A DNA stretch of 64,000 nucleotides from positions 1,631,349-1,695,348 of the forward strand of contig NZ_VRUR01000001.1 of NCBI RefSeq assembly GCF_008040165.1, written 5' to 3'. This document shows positions 27,224-35,226 of the stretch, one piece after another; the stretch's first letter is position 1; each line of letters begins with the position of its first letter. The stretch comes from Flagellimonas hymeniacidonis. Its GTDB lineage: Bacteria > Bacteroidota > Bacteroidia > Flavobacteriales > Flavobacteriaceae. The notes under the pieces were generated by a model. It had not been told where the DNA came from. It did no database searches and saw nothing but the letters and a program-made list of their open reading frames with translations. The translations under genes were made by a program, and so were the position numbers.

Positions 27224-27239
27224 TCGAAATATTTTTCTA

Positions 27240-28322
27240 ATGACAGAGAAAGATTTTCTGCCTAAACCTTATAATCAATTCCCTGCGGAAGGAAAAGTTA
27301 CTTGGAAGGCCCCAAGCAATATTGCTTTGGTAAAATATTGGGGAAAAAGAGCCAACCAAGTTCCGGCCAACCCCTCTGTTAGTTTTACGTTGGATGCCTG
27401 TGCAACTACCACCTCGGTTTCGTTCACCAGGAAAGAAGGTGTTTCGCCAATTTCTTTCGATTTGTTTTTTGAGGGAAGTCCAAAGGAAGATTTTAAGCCA
27501 AAGATCCAAACCTTTTTTGACCGTATTGAAGAGTATCTGCCCTTTATAAAACAATACCACTTAAAAATAGAAACCTCAAACTCGTTTCCGCACAGCAGCG
27601 GTATTGCATCCTCAGCAAGTGGAATGGCGGCCTTGGCATTATGCTTGGTTGATATTGAAAGAGAATTAAATTCGGAAATGCCTCAAGTTTTTTTCAATAG
27701 AAAAGCCTCTTTTTTGGCTCGTTTAGGCTCCGGAAGTGCTTGCAGAAGCATTGAAGGCGATTTAATTCAGTGGGGTGCGTACAAAGGAATACCAGAAAGT
27801 TCTGATTTATATGGAATTAAATATCCTTTTAAAGTCCATCAAGCATTCAAAAACTTTCATGACACCATTCTGTTGGTTCACAAGGGTCAAAAACAAGTAA
27901 GCAGTTCTGTTGGTCATAACTTAATGCATAACCATCCATATGCAGATAGACGTTTTAATCAGGCACATGAGAATCTAGATAAACTTAAGGATGTTTTTGA
28001 ACAAGGTGATTTGACGGAATTTATTAATATCGTTGAAAGCGAGGCCTTGACATTACATGCCATGATGATGACCAGCATGCCCTATTTTATCCTCATGAAA
28101 CCAGATACTTTAGAGATCATCAACAAAATCTGGGATTATAGGGCGGCAACCAAGCTACCCATTTGCTTTACTTTGGATGCTGGAGCAAATGTTCATGTGC
28201 TGTATCCAGAGTCAGTGAAAGAAAAAGCCATTCAATTCATTAAAGATGAGTTGGTTGCACATTGTGAGAATGGTCACTATATTTGCGACCGAATTGGAGC
28301 CGGAGCTCGAAGATTGGGATAG
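27240..28322 (+). CDS. mvaD: Diphosphomevalonate decarboxylase
   Basis: This GHMP-superfamily enzyme has 360 residues from ATG 27240. Motifs are APSNIALVKYWGKR at the N-terminus, SFTLDACATTTSV, SGIASSASGMAALALCL (ATP loop), GSGSACRSIEGDLIQWG and CFTLDAGANVHVLYP, all typical of MVD. It makes isopentenyl diphosphate from mevalonate diphosphate. It heads a cluster with a GHMP kinase and a UbiA prenyltransferase, as in other flavobacteria. Confidence 0.92.
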   Translation: MTEKDFLPKPYNQFPAEGKVTWKAPSNIALVKYWGKRANQVPANPSVSFTLDACATTTSVSFTRKEGVSPISFDLFFEGSPKEDFKPKIQTFFDRIEEYLPFIKQYHLKIETSNSFPHSSGIASSASGMAALALCLVDIERELNSEMPQVFFNRKASFLARLGSGSACRSIEGDLIQWGAYKGIPESSDLYGIKYPFKVHQAFKNFHDTILLVHKGQKQVSSSVGHNLMHNHPYADRRFNQAHENLDKLKDVFEQGDLTEFINIVESEALTLHAMMMTSMPYFILMKPDTLEIINKIWDYRAATKLPICFTLDAGANVHVLYPESVKEKAIQFIKDELVAHCENGHYICDRIGAGARRLG

Positions 28323-28442
28323 CAAGAGATACTTAATATGTTTGAACAACGTTATTTAGCGTTGGATATCGTATTTATGTTGAAGTATCGAGATTCCGAA
28401 ACCATTATTGTTTATCTTTAAAACATTCAATGTTAAACAAAC

Positions 28443-28458
28443 TAGATTTGTATCTTTG
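28443..28458 (+). promoter_or_regulatory. Tandem -7 motifs before the mevalonate kinase gene
   Basis: TAGATTTG (28443-28450) and TATCTTTG (28451-28458) both fit TAnnTTTG back to back. The second is only 8 bp before ATG 28467, which would make the transcript nearly leaderless. No strong TTG -33 box was found. Confidence 0.4.
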
Positions 28459-28466
28459 AATTGACT

Positions 28467-29405
28467 ATGAAGGGACCTTTATTTTATTCAAAAATTCTAT
28501 TATTTGGGGAGTATGGAATCATCAAAGATTCCAAAGGACTTTCTATTCCATACAACTTTTTTAAGGGTGCATTAAAAACTGATGATAACCCATCCGATAC
28601 GGCTAGTAAATCCAATGCAAGCCTAAAGGCTTATGTGGAATACTTGAGAAATATTGAAAAGGAAGAACAGGGGCTTGTGTCTTTTGATTTGCAAGCATTG
28701 GAAAAGGATGTTGCTAATGGAATGTATTTCGATAGTTCTATTCCGCAAGGGTATGGTATTGGAAGCAGTGGAGCATTAGTTGCTGCCATTTATGATAAGT
28801 ATGCTACAGATAAGATTACCGTTCTTGAAAATTTAACCAGGGAAAAGTTGCTTCGATTAAAAGAGATTTTTGGTAAAATGGAATCTTTTTTCCATGGAAA
28901 ATCTTCAGGGCTTGACCCATTGAACAGTTATTTGAGCTTACCGATTCTTATCAATTCCAAGGATAATATCGAATCTACCAGTATTCCGTCACAAAATAAA
29001 GAGGGCAAAGGCGCTGTCTTCTTATTGGATAGTGGAACTACTGGCGAAACTGCCCCTATGGTGCAGTTGTTTATGGAAAAGATGAAGCAAGAGGGCTTTC
29101 GCAGTATGCTTAAAGATCAATTCATCAAGCACACAGACGCCTGTGTGGAAGACTTTTTAAATGGAAACGTAAAGTCGCTTTTTGGAAACTTAAAACAACT
29201 TTCACACGTGGTGTTCCATAATTTTAAGCCCATGATTCCATCTAAATTTCATCAACTTTGGCAGCAGGGCATTGAAACCAATGATTACTACCTAAAACTT
29301 TGTGGTTCAGGAGGTGGAGGTTATATTTTGGGCTTTACCCAAGATTTGGAAAAGGCAAAAAAAGCCTTAAATGGACACAACTTGGAAGTGGTGTACAACT
29401 TCTAA
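28467..29405 (+). CDS. mvk: GHMP kinase, probable mevalonate kinase
   Basis: This protein has 312 residues from ATG 28467. The frame continues to a TTG at 28461 that is unlikely as start. GHMP motifs are KILLFGEYGIIKDSKGLSIP (motif 1), GYGIGSSGALVAAIYDKY (ATP loop, with SSG in place of the usual SSA), FFHGKSSGLDPL and the C-terminal LCGSGGGGYILGFTQD. It probably phosphorylates mevalonate. Phosphomevalonate kinase is not separately present here. It lies 9 bp from the UbiA gene start. Confidence 0.83.
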   Translation: MKGPLFYSKILLFGEYGIIKDSKGLSIPYNFFKGALKTDDNPSDTASKSNASLKAYVEYLRNIEKEEQGLVSFDLQALEKDVANGMYFDSSIPQGYGIGSSGALVAAIYDKYATDKITVLENLTREKLLRLKEIFGKMESFFHGKSSGLDPLNSYLSLPILINSKDNIESTSIPSQNKEGKGAVFLLDSGTTGETAPMVQLFMEKMKQEGFRSMLKDQFIKHTDACVEDFLNGNVKSLFGNLKQLSHVVFHNFKPMIPSKFHQLWQQGIETNDYYLKLCGSGGGGYILGFTQDLEKAKKALNGHNLEVVYNF

Positions 29406-29414
29406 AACAATCAA

Positions 29415-30320
29415 ATGCTTAGTAGAAAAAATAAACTCCTGCTGTTTAAGCTATTGAGTTTATTTTCTGTGGTACGCGGGTATAATATTCTAATCATCAC
29501 CCTTGCCCAATATTTGGCGTCCATCTATATACTTTCTCCAGATTCCCCTTTACGCAGTGTGATTTTGGACTTAAATCTATTTCTAATTGTAACAGCTTCG
29601 GCCTTAGTAATTGCAAGTGGTTACATTATCAATAATTTTTACGATGCAGAAAAAGACTTGATCAATAAACCAAGGAAAAGTATGCTGGACAGATTGGTGA
29701 GCCAGCGCTTTAAATTAACCACTTATTTCATTCTTAATTTTTTGGCCGCTTTTGCAGCAAGTTATATTTCCTTTAGAGCGGTGCTTTTTTTTTCAGCCTA
29801 TATTTTTGGAATTTGGTTGTATTCCCACAAACTAAAACGAATTCCTTTTATAGGAAATCTAGTTTCGGCCTCGCTGGCGATCACCCCATTTTTTGTGGTA
29901 TTTGTCTACTATAGAAATTTTGAAACCGTCATTTTTGTGCACGCACTGTTTCTTTTTCTGTTGATTTTGGCCAGGGAAATGATTAAGGATTTAGAGAATA
30001 TGGCAGGCGATATGGCGCAAAACTACAAGACAATACCCATACTTTATGGCCGCAAAACATCTAAAATAATCATAGGCCTATTGATTATGTTAACGCTTAT
30101 CCCGTCTCTTCTACTGATCAATGTTTTTGATGTGGGCTATATGTATCTTTACTTTTGGGGTTGTATAGCATTGTTACTGCTTTTTATCATTTTATTGTGG
30201 AATGCCAAGGGTAAAAAACATTATGTTTGGCTGCATAATATTTTAAAGTTTATTATCGTAGCTGGTGTTTTTAGCATTTTATTGATTGATGTTGACTTGG
30301 TTTTAAATCGGATTTTATAA
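29415..30320 (+). CDS. UbiA-family prenyltransferase (geranylgeranylglycerol-phosphate synthase-like)
   Basis: This 301-residue protein has about eight helices. The first Asp-rich motif is NNFYDAEKDLINKPRKS (residues about 75-90) and the second is REMIKDLENMAGD (about 195). These bind Mg-prenyl diphosphate. Flavobacterial members beside mevalonate genes are often annotated as geranylgeranylglycerol-phosphate geranylgeranyltransferase, but the acceptor in bacteria is not settled. It overlaps the nitrilase start by one base. Confidence 0.82.
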   Translation: MLSRKNKLLLFKLLSLFSVVRGYNILIITLAQYLASIYILSPDSPLRSVILDLNLFLIVTASALVIASGYIINNFYDAEKDLINKPRKSMLDRLVSQRFKLTTYFILNFLAAFAASYISFRAVLFFSAYIFGIWLYSHKLKRIPFIGNLVSASLAITPFFVVFVYYRNFETVIFVHALFLFLLILAREMIKDLENMAGDMAQNYKTIPILYGRKTSKIIIGLLIMLTLIPSLLLINVFDVGYMYLYFWGCIALLLLFIILLWNAKGKKHYVWLHNILKFIIVAGVFSILLIDVDLVLNRIL

Positions 30321-31270
30321 TGGAGAATCTATTAAAAGTGGCAATGGCACAAATTGCCCCGGTGTGGTTAGATAAACAGGCAACACTGAAAAAAATTGAA
30401 AATACCATTGTGGAGGCTGCAAGAGAAAAAGCAGAACTGATTGTTTTTGGAGAAGCCTTATTACCCGGATACCCGTTTTGGCTGGCCCACACCGAAGGTG
30501 CTGTCTGGGATTTAAAAGTGAACAAAGAACTTCATGCCCATTATACCCGAAACGCCATTCAGATTGAGGTAGGGGAATTGGATACTATTTGCAAACTTGC
30601 GAATAAACATAGCATAGCCATCTATTTAGGTGTGATGGAGCGGGCCAAGGACCGCGGAGGACATAGCTTGTATTGCTCCTTGGTATACATCAACCCACAG
30701 GGAGAGATAAAATCCGTACACCGCAAATTACAACCCACCTATGATGAGCGCTTAACCTGGGCTCCAGGAGATGGGAATGGACTGCAAGTACATCCCCTAA
30801 AACAGTTTACCGTAGGGGGACTCAATTGTTGGGAAAATTGGATGCCTTTGCCACGCACTGCGTTGTATGGACAGGGAGAAAATTTACATGTAGCAGTTTG
30901 GCCGGGAGGATTGCATAATACAAAGGATATTACCCGTTTTATCGCTCGAGAATCCAGAAGTTTTGTGATTTCTGTTTCCTCATTAATGCGTACTTCCGAT
31001 TTTCCAAAGCATACACCTCATTTAGATAAAATTCTAGAAAAAGCACCCGATACATTGGCCAATGGAGGCTCTGCCATAGCCGGACCAGATGGAGAATGGA
31101 TCATTGAACCCATTGTGGACAAGGAAGGGCTGATATACGAAACCTTGGATTTTAACCGTGTGTACGAAGAACGACAAAATTTTGACCCCGTTGGGCACTA
31201 CTCAAGACCCGATGTGACCAAGTTGACTGTAAACCGAGAGCGGCAATCTACTGTAGCTTTCGAAGAATAA
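30320..31270 (+). CDS. Nitrilase-branch carbon-nitrogen hydrolase
   Basis: This 316-residue enzyme has the catalytic triad visible: Glu45 in VFGEALLPGYP, Lys136 in VHRKLQPTYDE, Cys170 in GGLNCWENWMPL. These fit true nitrilases (branch 1) rather than amidases. It converts a nitrile to acid and ammonia. Cyanide dihydratase is an alternative. The start ATG overlaps the UbiA stop (TAATG), so it is translationally coupled to an isoprenoid gene, which is not a common partner. The cassette-type insertion begins about 60 bp after its stop. Confidence 0.85.
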   Translation: MENLLKVAMAQIAPVWLDKQATLKKIENTIVEAAREKAELIVFGEALLPGYPFWLAHTEGAVWDLKVNKELHAHYTRNAIQIEVGELDTICKLANKHSIAIYLGVMERAKDRGGHSLYCSLVYINPQGEIKSVHRKLQPTYDERLTWAPGDGNGLQVHPLKQFTVGGLNCWENWMPLPRTALYGQGENLHVAVWPGGLHNTKDITRFIARESRSFVISVSSLMRTSDFPKHTPHLDKILEKAPDTLANGGSAIAGPDGEWIIEPIVDKEGLIYETLDFNRVYEERQNFDPVGHYSRPDVTKLTVNRERQSTVAFEE

Positions 31271-31275
31271 TTTTT

Positions 31276-31425
31276 ATGACCCTAAGTTTCCCCAATGGGT
31301 CCATATACAAAAGGAAGTTTTTTGTAATTGCACTTATAGCCATTGTTGTAGGCAGTTATTTTATTCAGTTTCTTTTTCTTTTTTCGAGTCAATCAGTTCA
31401 ATTAATTTATTCAACGACGATTTAA
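31276..31425 (+). CDS. Short ORF, possibly the 5' remnant of a gene cut by cassette 1
   Basis: ATG 31276 opens a 49-codon frame with a basic stretch and one hydrophobic helix (KRKFFVIALIAIVVGSYF). From 31331 the frame runs into cassette unit 1 and its last third is antisense to the lipoprotein gene, so only about 18 codons would be host sequence. It may be a gene beginning truncated by insertion, or chance. No homology is claimed. Confidence 0.25.
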   Translation: MTLSFPNGSIYKRKFFVIALIAIVVGSYFIQFLFLFSSQSVQLIYSTTI

Positions 31426-32119
31426 TTTTAACCGATTCAGCTTTCTTTAACATCAATTCCGCTTTGTTTTTCATACCGCTGTAATTTGCGTCTGGATAAA
31501 GTTCAATCAAGGCTGGAAAATATTTGTCAATTCCATTTGCAAGTTTTGTTTTTCCCTCCTCTGTGAATGCTTTTTCGTTATTTATCTCGTCCAGATAAAT
31601 CAGATAGTTTTTTATTAAAGTACTAACATTTGAGTTAATGTTATTTTTAACTCTTGAAGAATTTGGGTCGTCTGCATTTTCTTTTATTTGGTCATTTCCT
31701 AATTTGAAATATTTTAGTTGAAGTCCTAAACCAAAATGCCAAACAGCAAGCATTTCTTTATCGTATAAATATTGGTCTTTTCTGTCAAGTGCATCATAGA
31801 TGTTATTCATATCTTTCCACTCACTAAAGAACTTTTCCGCAACTTCGTTTCGGTGCTTAATGCCCAATTCGTTATCATCAAGAACAATATTAAAATTTTG
31901 TTGGTCAGTAAGTTTTTCCACGATAATTCTTGTTTGTGGGTCGTCAAAAGTCGGAAGTTTTTCGTCTGCTTCGTAACCATAATTTAATTCCAAAACTACT
32001 TTATCATAGTCATTCAAGTCCCAATATCTTTTGTCAAGCGGAAATTCGTGTTTTTCTGTATTGCAATTCGTAAGTGTTATGCTTATTAAAGCAAAAAGGA
32101 TAACTCTAATTTTTGTCAT
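31361..32119 (-). CDS. Uncharacterised lipoprotein (cassette 1 cargo)
   Basis: This protein has about 252 residues from ATG 32119. The frame extends to a TTG at 32128, less likely. The signal peptide ends in lipobox LTNC, so it is a secreted lipoprotein. The rest is charged and helical, with an FFSEWKDMNNIYDALDRKDQ region and a Lys/Glu-rich C-terminus. No family is recognised. It overlaps the preceding gene by 14 bp and both sit inside unit 1, so they were probably acquired together and act together. Confidence 0.6.
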   Translation of the reverse strand: MTKIRVILFALISITLTNCNTEKHEFPLDKRYWDLNDYDKVVLELNYGYEADEKLPTFDDPQTRIIVEKLTDQQNFNIVLDDNELGIKHRNEVAEKFFSEWKDMNNIYDALDRKDQYLYDKEMLAVWHFGLGLQLKYFKLGNDQIKENADDPNSSRVKNNINSNVSTLIKNYLIYLDEINNEKAFTEEGKTKLANGIDKYFPALIELYPDANYSGMKNKAELMLKKAESVKIKSSLNKLIELIDSKKEKETE

Positions 32120-32807
32120 TAAATTCAATTTTTGATTCTTTATATTCAGTCAGTAAATTTAGTAAACTGTCAACTTCTTTCTCGTATCTTTTTTGTTCGC
32201 TCAAAACATAACTATGGAAAGTGTTGTAGTCATATTCTGTTTGAAATTTTCGTTCGTCTTTTTCTGCTTGTCTAATTATTCCCTCGATTTTGTTTTCATC
32301 AAATCTGTTGAGTTTTGATATTTTTTCTTTTGCTTTTCGAGCGAATAATTCAGTTATTTTGATATGATATTTCTCGTGTGTTAACAGTTCTTTACTGTTG
32401 GTATTCTTTTTGTAAACAAACGAACGAGAAGGATAGAATAGAGATTCAACTTTTACAGAATTATCATCAATGTCACTATCTATTGATGTAACTACATATG
32501 CAAACCTTTCATTCCCATAAAGTGATTTTTTAAAAAACTCAAGTCCTCTGAAGTTTTCAAAGGTTATTTGGTCGTATTTATCAAAGGTCAAGGGTTTCTC
32601 ATAATTCAGATAGTTGGTATGACTTAAAATTCCAAATCCGATTATTATTGGAGTAATTATCATTACACTGTATTTCAAGAACTTTTTAAATTTCTTTAGT
32701 GGAATTTTATTACCTCTTTTACTCTCTTTTATCACTATTACCAATTGATAAAAAACTGGTGAAAAGTAAATAAGTATTATTAGTATAGCTATTAAATTCT
32801 CATTCAT
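32106..32807 (-). CDS. Membrane protein with HExxH motif, DUF922-like (cassette 1 cargo)
   Basis: This 233-residue protein has two N-terminal membrane helices (residues 4-26 and 44-62) and an outside domain. LLTHEKYHIKITELFARK contains HExxH (His144, Glu145, His148) followed by an ITELFAR segment. This resembles the DUF922 putative zinc peptidases, where HEQxHFDI is followed by a similar helix, and the preceding FYPSRSFVYKK fits the same family. A third metal ligand was not identified. It is co-transcribed with the lipoprotein gene, which could be its partner or substrate. Confidence 0.55.
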   Translation of the reverse strand: MNENLIAILIILIYFSPVFYQLVIVIKESKRGNKIPLKKFKKFLKYSVMIITPIIIGFGILSHTNYLNYEKPLTFDKYDQITFENFRGLEFFKKSLYGNERFAYVVTSIDSDIDDNSVKVESLFYPSRSFVYKKNTNSKELLTHEKYHIKITELFARKAKEKISKLNRFDENKIEGIIRQAEKDERKFQTEYDYNTFHSYVLSEQKRYEKEVDSLLNLLTEYKESKIEFNDKN

Positions 32808-32830
32808 TCGATTTGGTTAGTCATAATTGC

Positions 32831-32935
32831 CTACAACGTTTAAGATATTGCTCGTTTTAATGGACTATATCACCCGATAAGTGAAGTTAGCGGAATTAAA
32901 TTTTAAAATCAAGCTAGGATTTATGGTTGGAGCAT
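32831..32935 (+). repeat. R1 repeat copy A
   Basis: This is one of five related sequences (others at 35142, 35740, 38331, and 50672 on the minus strand). The core is TTAAGATAT, about 30 bp, GATAAGTGAAGTT and an A+T-rich tail. Every copy lies on the 5' side of an accessory gene group and points away from it. Confidence 0.65.
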
Positions 32936-33062
32936 ACAAAAGGACAAAGTGTTATTTGTATTTGACAGCAATATGTTAATCCTATTCCCAAAGCTTTTGT
33001 TTAAAAAAGTAAAAATTAAAAAAGGACTCAAAAGCTTAGCGTATAAACATCTAATTAAAATG

Positions 33063-33098
33063 AAATAGCGGTTTGGAGCTGGCCACAAACCGCTATTT
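33063..33098. terminator. Bidirectional hairpin
   Basis: A 13-bp stem (arms 33063-33075 and 33086-33098) with a 10-nt loop is followed by T-runs, stronger on the plus strand. It can end the minus-strand NTF2/SDR operon. No plus-strand gene precedes it. It also separates cassette 1 from that operon. The rest of the 32808-33124 gap holds only R1 copy A. Confidence 0.6.
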
Positions 33099-33124
33099 TT
33101 TATATGTGAGGGTAACTAATCTAT

Positions 33125-33493
33125 CTATTCGACATGGATGAAAAGCTTGTTTACAATTTTCCATTCATTATTAATATGGGAAAGGGATAAATAATCATAA
33201 TAATTATATCCCAGCATGGGTACATGTAATTTTGCCATGGCTATTTTGCCCATAATATCAATGCCTATAATTTTCATTTTTAAGGCCTCATTTAGATCGT
33301 TGGGGCTTTGTCTACTTTTTACACCTTCAAGATACTCCGCTACACTCTTTAAATAGTCCATACCTTTTATATCTCCATAGAGGTATGCGTTTTCATGAAA
33401 ACAGCTTTCAAGTTTGTCGGTATCTCCATTAAAAACTCCCTCAAAATAATGGGTAATTAAACCTTCGATTTCTTTTATACTTTCTGTATACAT
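33125..33493 (-). CDS. NTF2-like (SnoaL/putative lumazine-binding) protein
   Basis: This 122-residue protein has the cone-shaped NTF2 fold pattern: an initial helix (ESIKEIEGLITHYFEGVFNG), LESCFHENAYLYG, and a final strand pair NNEWKIVNKLFIHVE. The family includes small isomerases, hydrolases and ligand-binding proteins, so function cannot be assigned. It is last in a minus-strand group with an SDR and a tautomerase, 11 bp after the SDR stop. Together these suggest small-molecule or xenobiotic chemistry. Confidence 0.75.
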   Translation of the reverse strand: MYTESIKEIEGLITHYFEGVFNGDTDKLESCFHENAYLYGDIKGMDYLKSVAEYLEGVKSRQSPNDLNEALKMKIIGIDIMGKIAMAKLHVPMLGYNYYDYLSLSHINNEWKIVNKLFIHVE

Positions 33494-33504
33494 AATTTGT
33501 TTTT

Positions 33505-34248
33505 TTAAATAGCGTGGCCAACTGTATGTCCACCTGCCACATTAATGGTTTCTCCGGTCACAAAATTGGATGTAGCTAAATAATATGCCGCCTCAGCAAT
33601 TTCATGGGCTTCTCCAATTCGGTTCAATAGGTGTAACCCTGCCAAACTATCGGCATCTTCAATTCCTATTTTTCCTTGTAGCGGGCTTCTGATGATTCCG
33701 GGTGCTATGGTGTTTATCTTTATATTGTTTTTTCCAAATTCTGCGGCCAGTTGTCTTGTTAAAGCATGGATAGCACCTTTACTTGTTAATGGAGCTGTAG
33801 CAGGAAACCCATCAATAGCATGATCCACCAAAACTGTTCCTATGTTTATAATGGATCCATTCTGCTGTTTGATCATTTGGGGAATAACGGCTTGAGAAGT
33901 AAAATACGTTCCTTTTAAGTTTACATTCCAATACAGGTCAAGGTCTTGTTCTTCAACATCTAAAAAGGGTTTAGGAGAGAATACACCGGCATTATTGATA
34001 AGCACATCAACAGCATTGAATTTTTCCATTGCCAAACGCACCAGTTTTTGCCCTGTTTCCCGTTTACTGATATCTCCAACTTGGTAAATTGCGTTAGCCG
34101 GAGAACCTAATTCCTCATATGCTTTTTTTAGGTTTTCTTCGCTGGATGCGTTCATTATCACATTACTTTCCCGTGTTATAAAGTACCTGGCAATTTCTTT
34201 TCCAATTCCAGTTGATGCTCCTGTAATAATTACTGTTTTGTTTTTCAT
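33505..34248 (-). CDS. SDR-family protein lacking the catalytic Tyr
   Basis: This 247-residue Rossmann-fold protein has an NAD(P) site TGASTGIGKEIA, LINNAGVF and C-terminal INVAGGHT. At the catalytic YxxxK position it reads PLTSK: Pro153 replaces Tyr, while Lys157 is kept. The Ser of the usual NISS motif is also altered (NIGTVL). Normal SDR dehydrogenase chemistry is therefore doubtful, and it may belong to an atypical subgroup with displaced residues. It is co-directional with the tautomerase gene 5 bp upstream and the NTF2 gene downstream. Confidence 0.82.
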   Translation of the reverse strand: MKNKTVIITGASTGIGKEIARYFITRESNVIMNASSEENLKKAYEELGSPANAIYQVGDISKRETGQKLVRLAMEKFNAVDVLINNAGVFSPKPFLDVEEQDLDLYWNVNLKGTYFTSQAVIPQMIKQQNGSIINIGTVLVDHAIDGFPATAPLTSKGAIHALTRQLAAEFGKNNIKINTIAPGIIRSPLQGKIGIEDADSLAGLHLLNRIGEAHEIAEAAYYLATSNFVTGETINVAGGHTVGHAI

Positions 34249-34253
34249 GTTCT

Positions 34254-34448
34254 TTACTTTTTAGTTCCTAAATATTGTTTTCCGTTCACGCCCCAGTTTT
34301 CAATGGGTATTTCCTCAATGACCACATGGGTTGTTTTGGGGTTTTTGCTAAGGATGTCTACCAATAGCTGCGTAGCACCTACAATTAACTGCTGTTTTTG
34401 TTCTTTGGTAACTTGTTCGTCAGTAACTTTAATGTTGATGTATGGCAT
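34254..34448 (-). CDS. 4-oxalocrotonate tautomerase-family protein
   Basis: This 64-residue protein starts at ATG 34448, giving the MPYINIKVTD N-terminus in which Pro2 becomes the catalytic N-terminal proline after Met removal. The frame extends 16 codons upstream, which would bury Pro2 and is rejected. Size and TKEQKQQLIVGATQLL match tautomerases of the 4-OT family, which catalyse keto-enol shifts. It is 5 bp upstream of the SDR start. Confidence 0.85.
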   Translation of the reverse strand: MPYINIKVTDEQVTKEQKQQLIVGATQLLVDILSKNPKTTHVVIEEIPIENWGVNGKQYLGTKK

Positions 34449-34570
34449 AACTTTTTTATTAAATAAATTGTCATACAAAGATGCTTGGCAATACAAGTAT
34501 CACGAAGGAGGTATGTCACTTCTTTAAAGTGATGTAAATCACATGGGGTAAAAAAGATGAAGAAAAGTGG

Positions 34571-35134
34571 TTATGGGTTTAACCTGCTAAGCGTTTCCCT
34601 GGAAACACCTAAATATGAAGCAATCATTTTTTTGGGAACACGCTGAAAAAGTTTTGGATATTGTTCAAGAAGCTGCTCATACTGCTCCTTGGTAGAGTTT
34701 TTTAGCAATGATAAGATCCTATTTTGAAGCGCAATACGACCAATTTTGCTTTTTTTTGCCCAAAAACGCTCCATTTTATGCATTTTGGCCGTTAGCTTTT
34801 CCCGATTTTCAAAAGTGATATATAGCAATTCACAGTCCTCTATGCAATCTATGGAAGTTTTGGATTTAACCTGTTTTACAAAAGATTCGTAATCGGTGAT
34901 CCACCAGTTTTCCATTCCAAATTGAAGGATATGCTCTTTTCCATTGTCATCAATAAAATAGCTTTTTAAACAGCCTTGTATTACCCAATATTCCTTATTG
35001 ACAATTTCTCCTTCCTGGATAAGATATTGGTGCTTACGTTTTTTGATGTGTTCGAAATGGCTTAAAACAAAGTCGAATTCTTCATCAGTTAGACTGATTA
35101 TTTCTTCAATATGTTTTCGCAAAGGATGTGTCAT
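34571..35134 (-). CDS. Crp/Fnr-family transcriptional regulator
   Basis: This 187-residue protein has an N-terminal cyclic-nucleotide-binding-like barrel (YLIQEGEIVNKEYWVIQG) and a short C-terminal HTH (VPKKMIASYLGVSRETLSRL). The Bacteroidota group of this size usually lacks the cAMP-contacting residues and regulates local genes. It lies upstream of, and in the same direction as, the tautomerase-SDR-NTF2 genes with a 122-bp gap, so it is their likely regulator. The short R1 copy E lies 7 bp upstream of its start. Confidence 0.85.
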   Translation of the reverse strand: MTHPLRKHIEEIISLTDEEFDFVLSHFEHIKKRKHQYLIQEGEIVNKEYWVIQGCLKSYFIDDNGKEHILQFGMENWWITDYESFVKQVKSKTSIDCIEDCELLYITFENREKLTAKMHKMERFWAKKSKIGRIALQNRILSLLKNSTKEQYEQLLEQYPKLFQRVPKKMIASYLGVSRETLSRLNP

Positions 35135-35141
35135 TATATTG

Positions 35142-35156
35142 GCATAAGTGAAGTTC
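35142..35156 (+). repeat. R1 repeat copy E (short)
   Basis: CATAAGTGAAGTTCC shares 13 bases with the R1 core. It is on the 5' side of the Crp gene in the same relative orientation as other R1 copies. Only the core is preserved. Confidence 0.4.
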
Positions 35157-35226
35157 CTAGGTTTTTGCTGTAGAAAATTCGGAAAAATAAAAGGGTTTTA
35201 CAGTTGCCCTCAGAGCCATTGTTAGA

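Larger units (their letters stand above)
31331..32883. mobile_element. Cassette unit 1 (inverted-end accessory gene unit)
   Basis: Outer ends are CACTTATAG (31331-31339) and CGATAAGTG (32875-32883), inverted with one mismatch. Inner ends are GTTGTAGGCAGTTAT (31345-31359) and, as reverse complement, GTTGTAGGCAATTAT (32823-32837), 14 of 15 identical. It carries two minus-strand genes and no transposase. The R1 repeat forms its right side. ATACAAAAGGA occurs directly repeated just outside, at 31305-31315 and 32934-32944. Confidence 0.5.

Noticed and set aside
27195..27239. 45-bp 5' extension of mvaD from TTG
   Set aside because: The TTG and the TATATTTG inside this extension form a consensus promoter. 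Homologous enzymes begin near the ATG at 27240.
34449..34496. 16-codon N-terminal extension of the tautomerase
   Set aside because: It would block the catalytic N-terminal Pro2 that the family needs.
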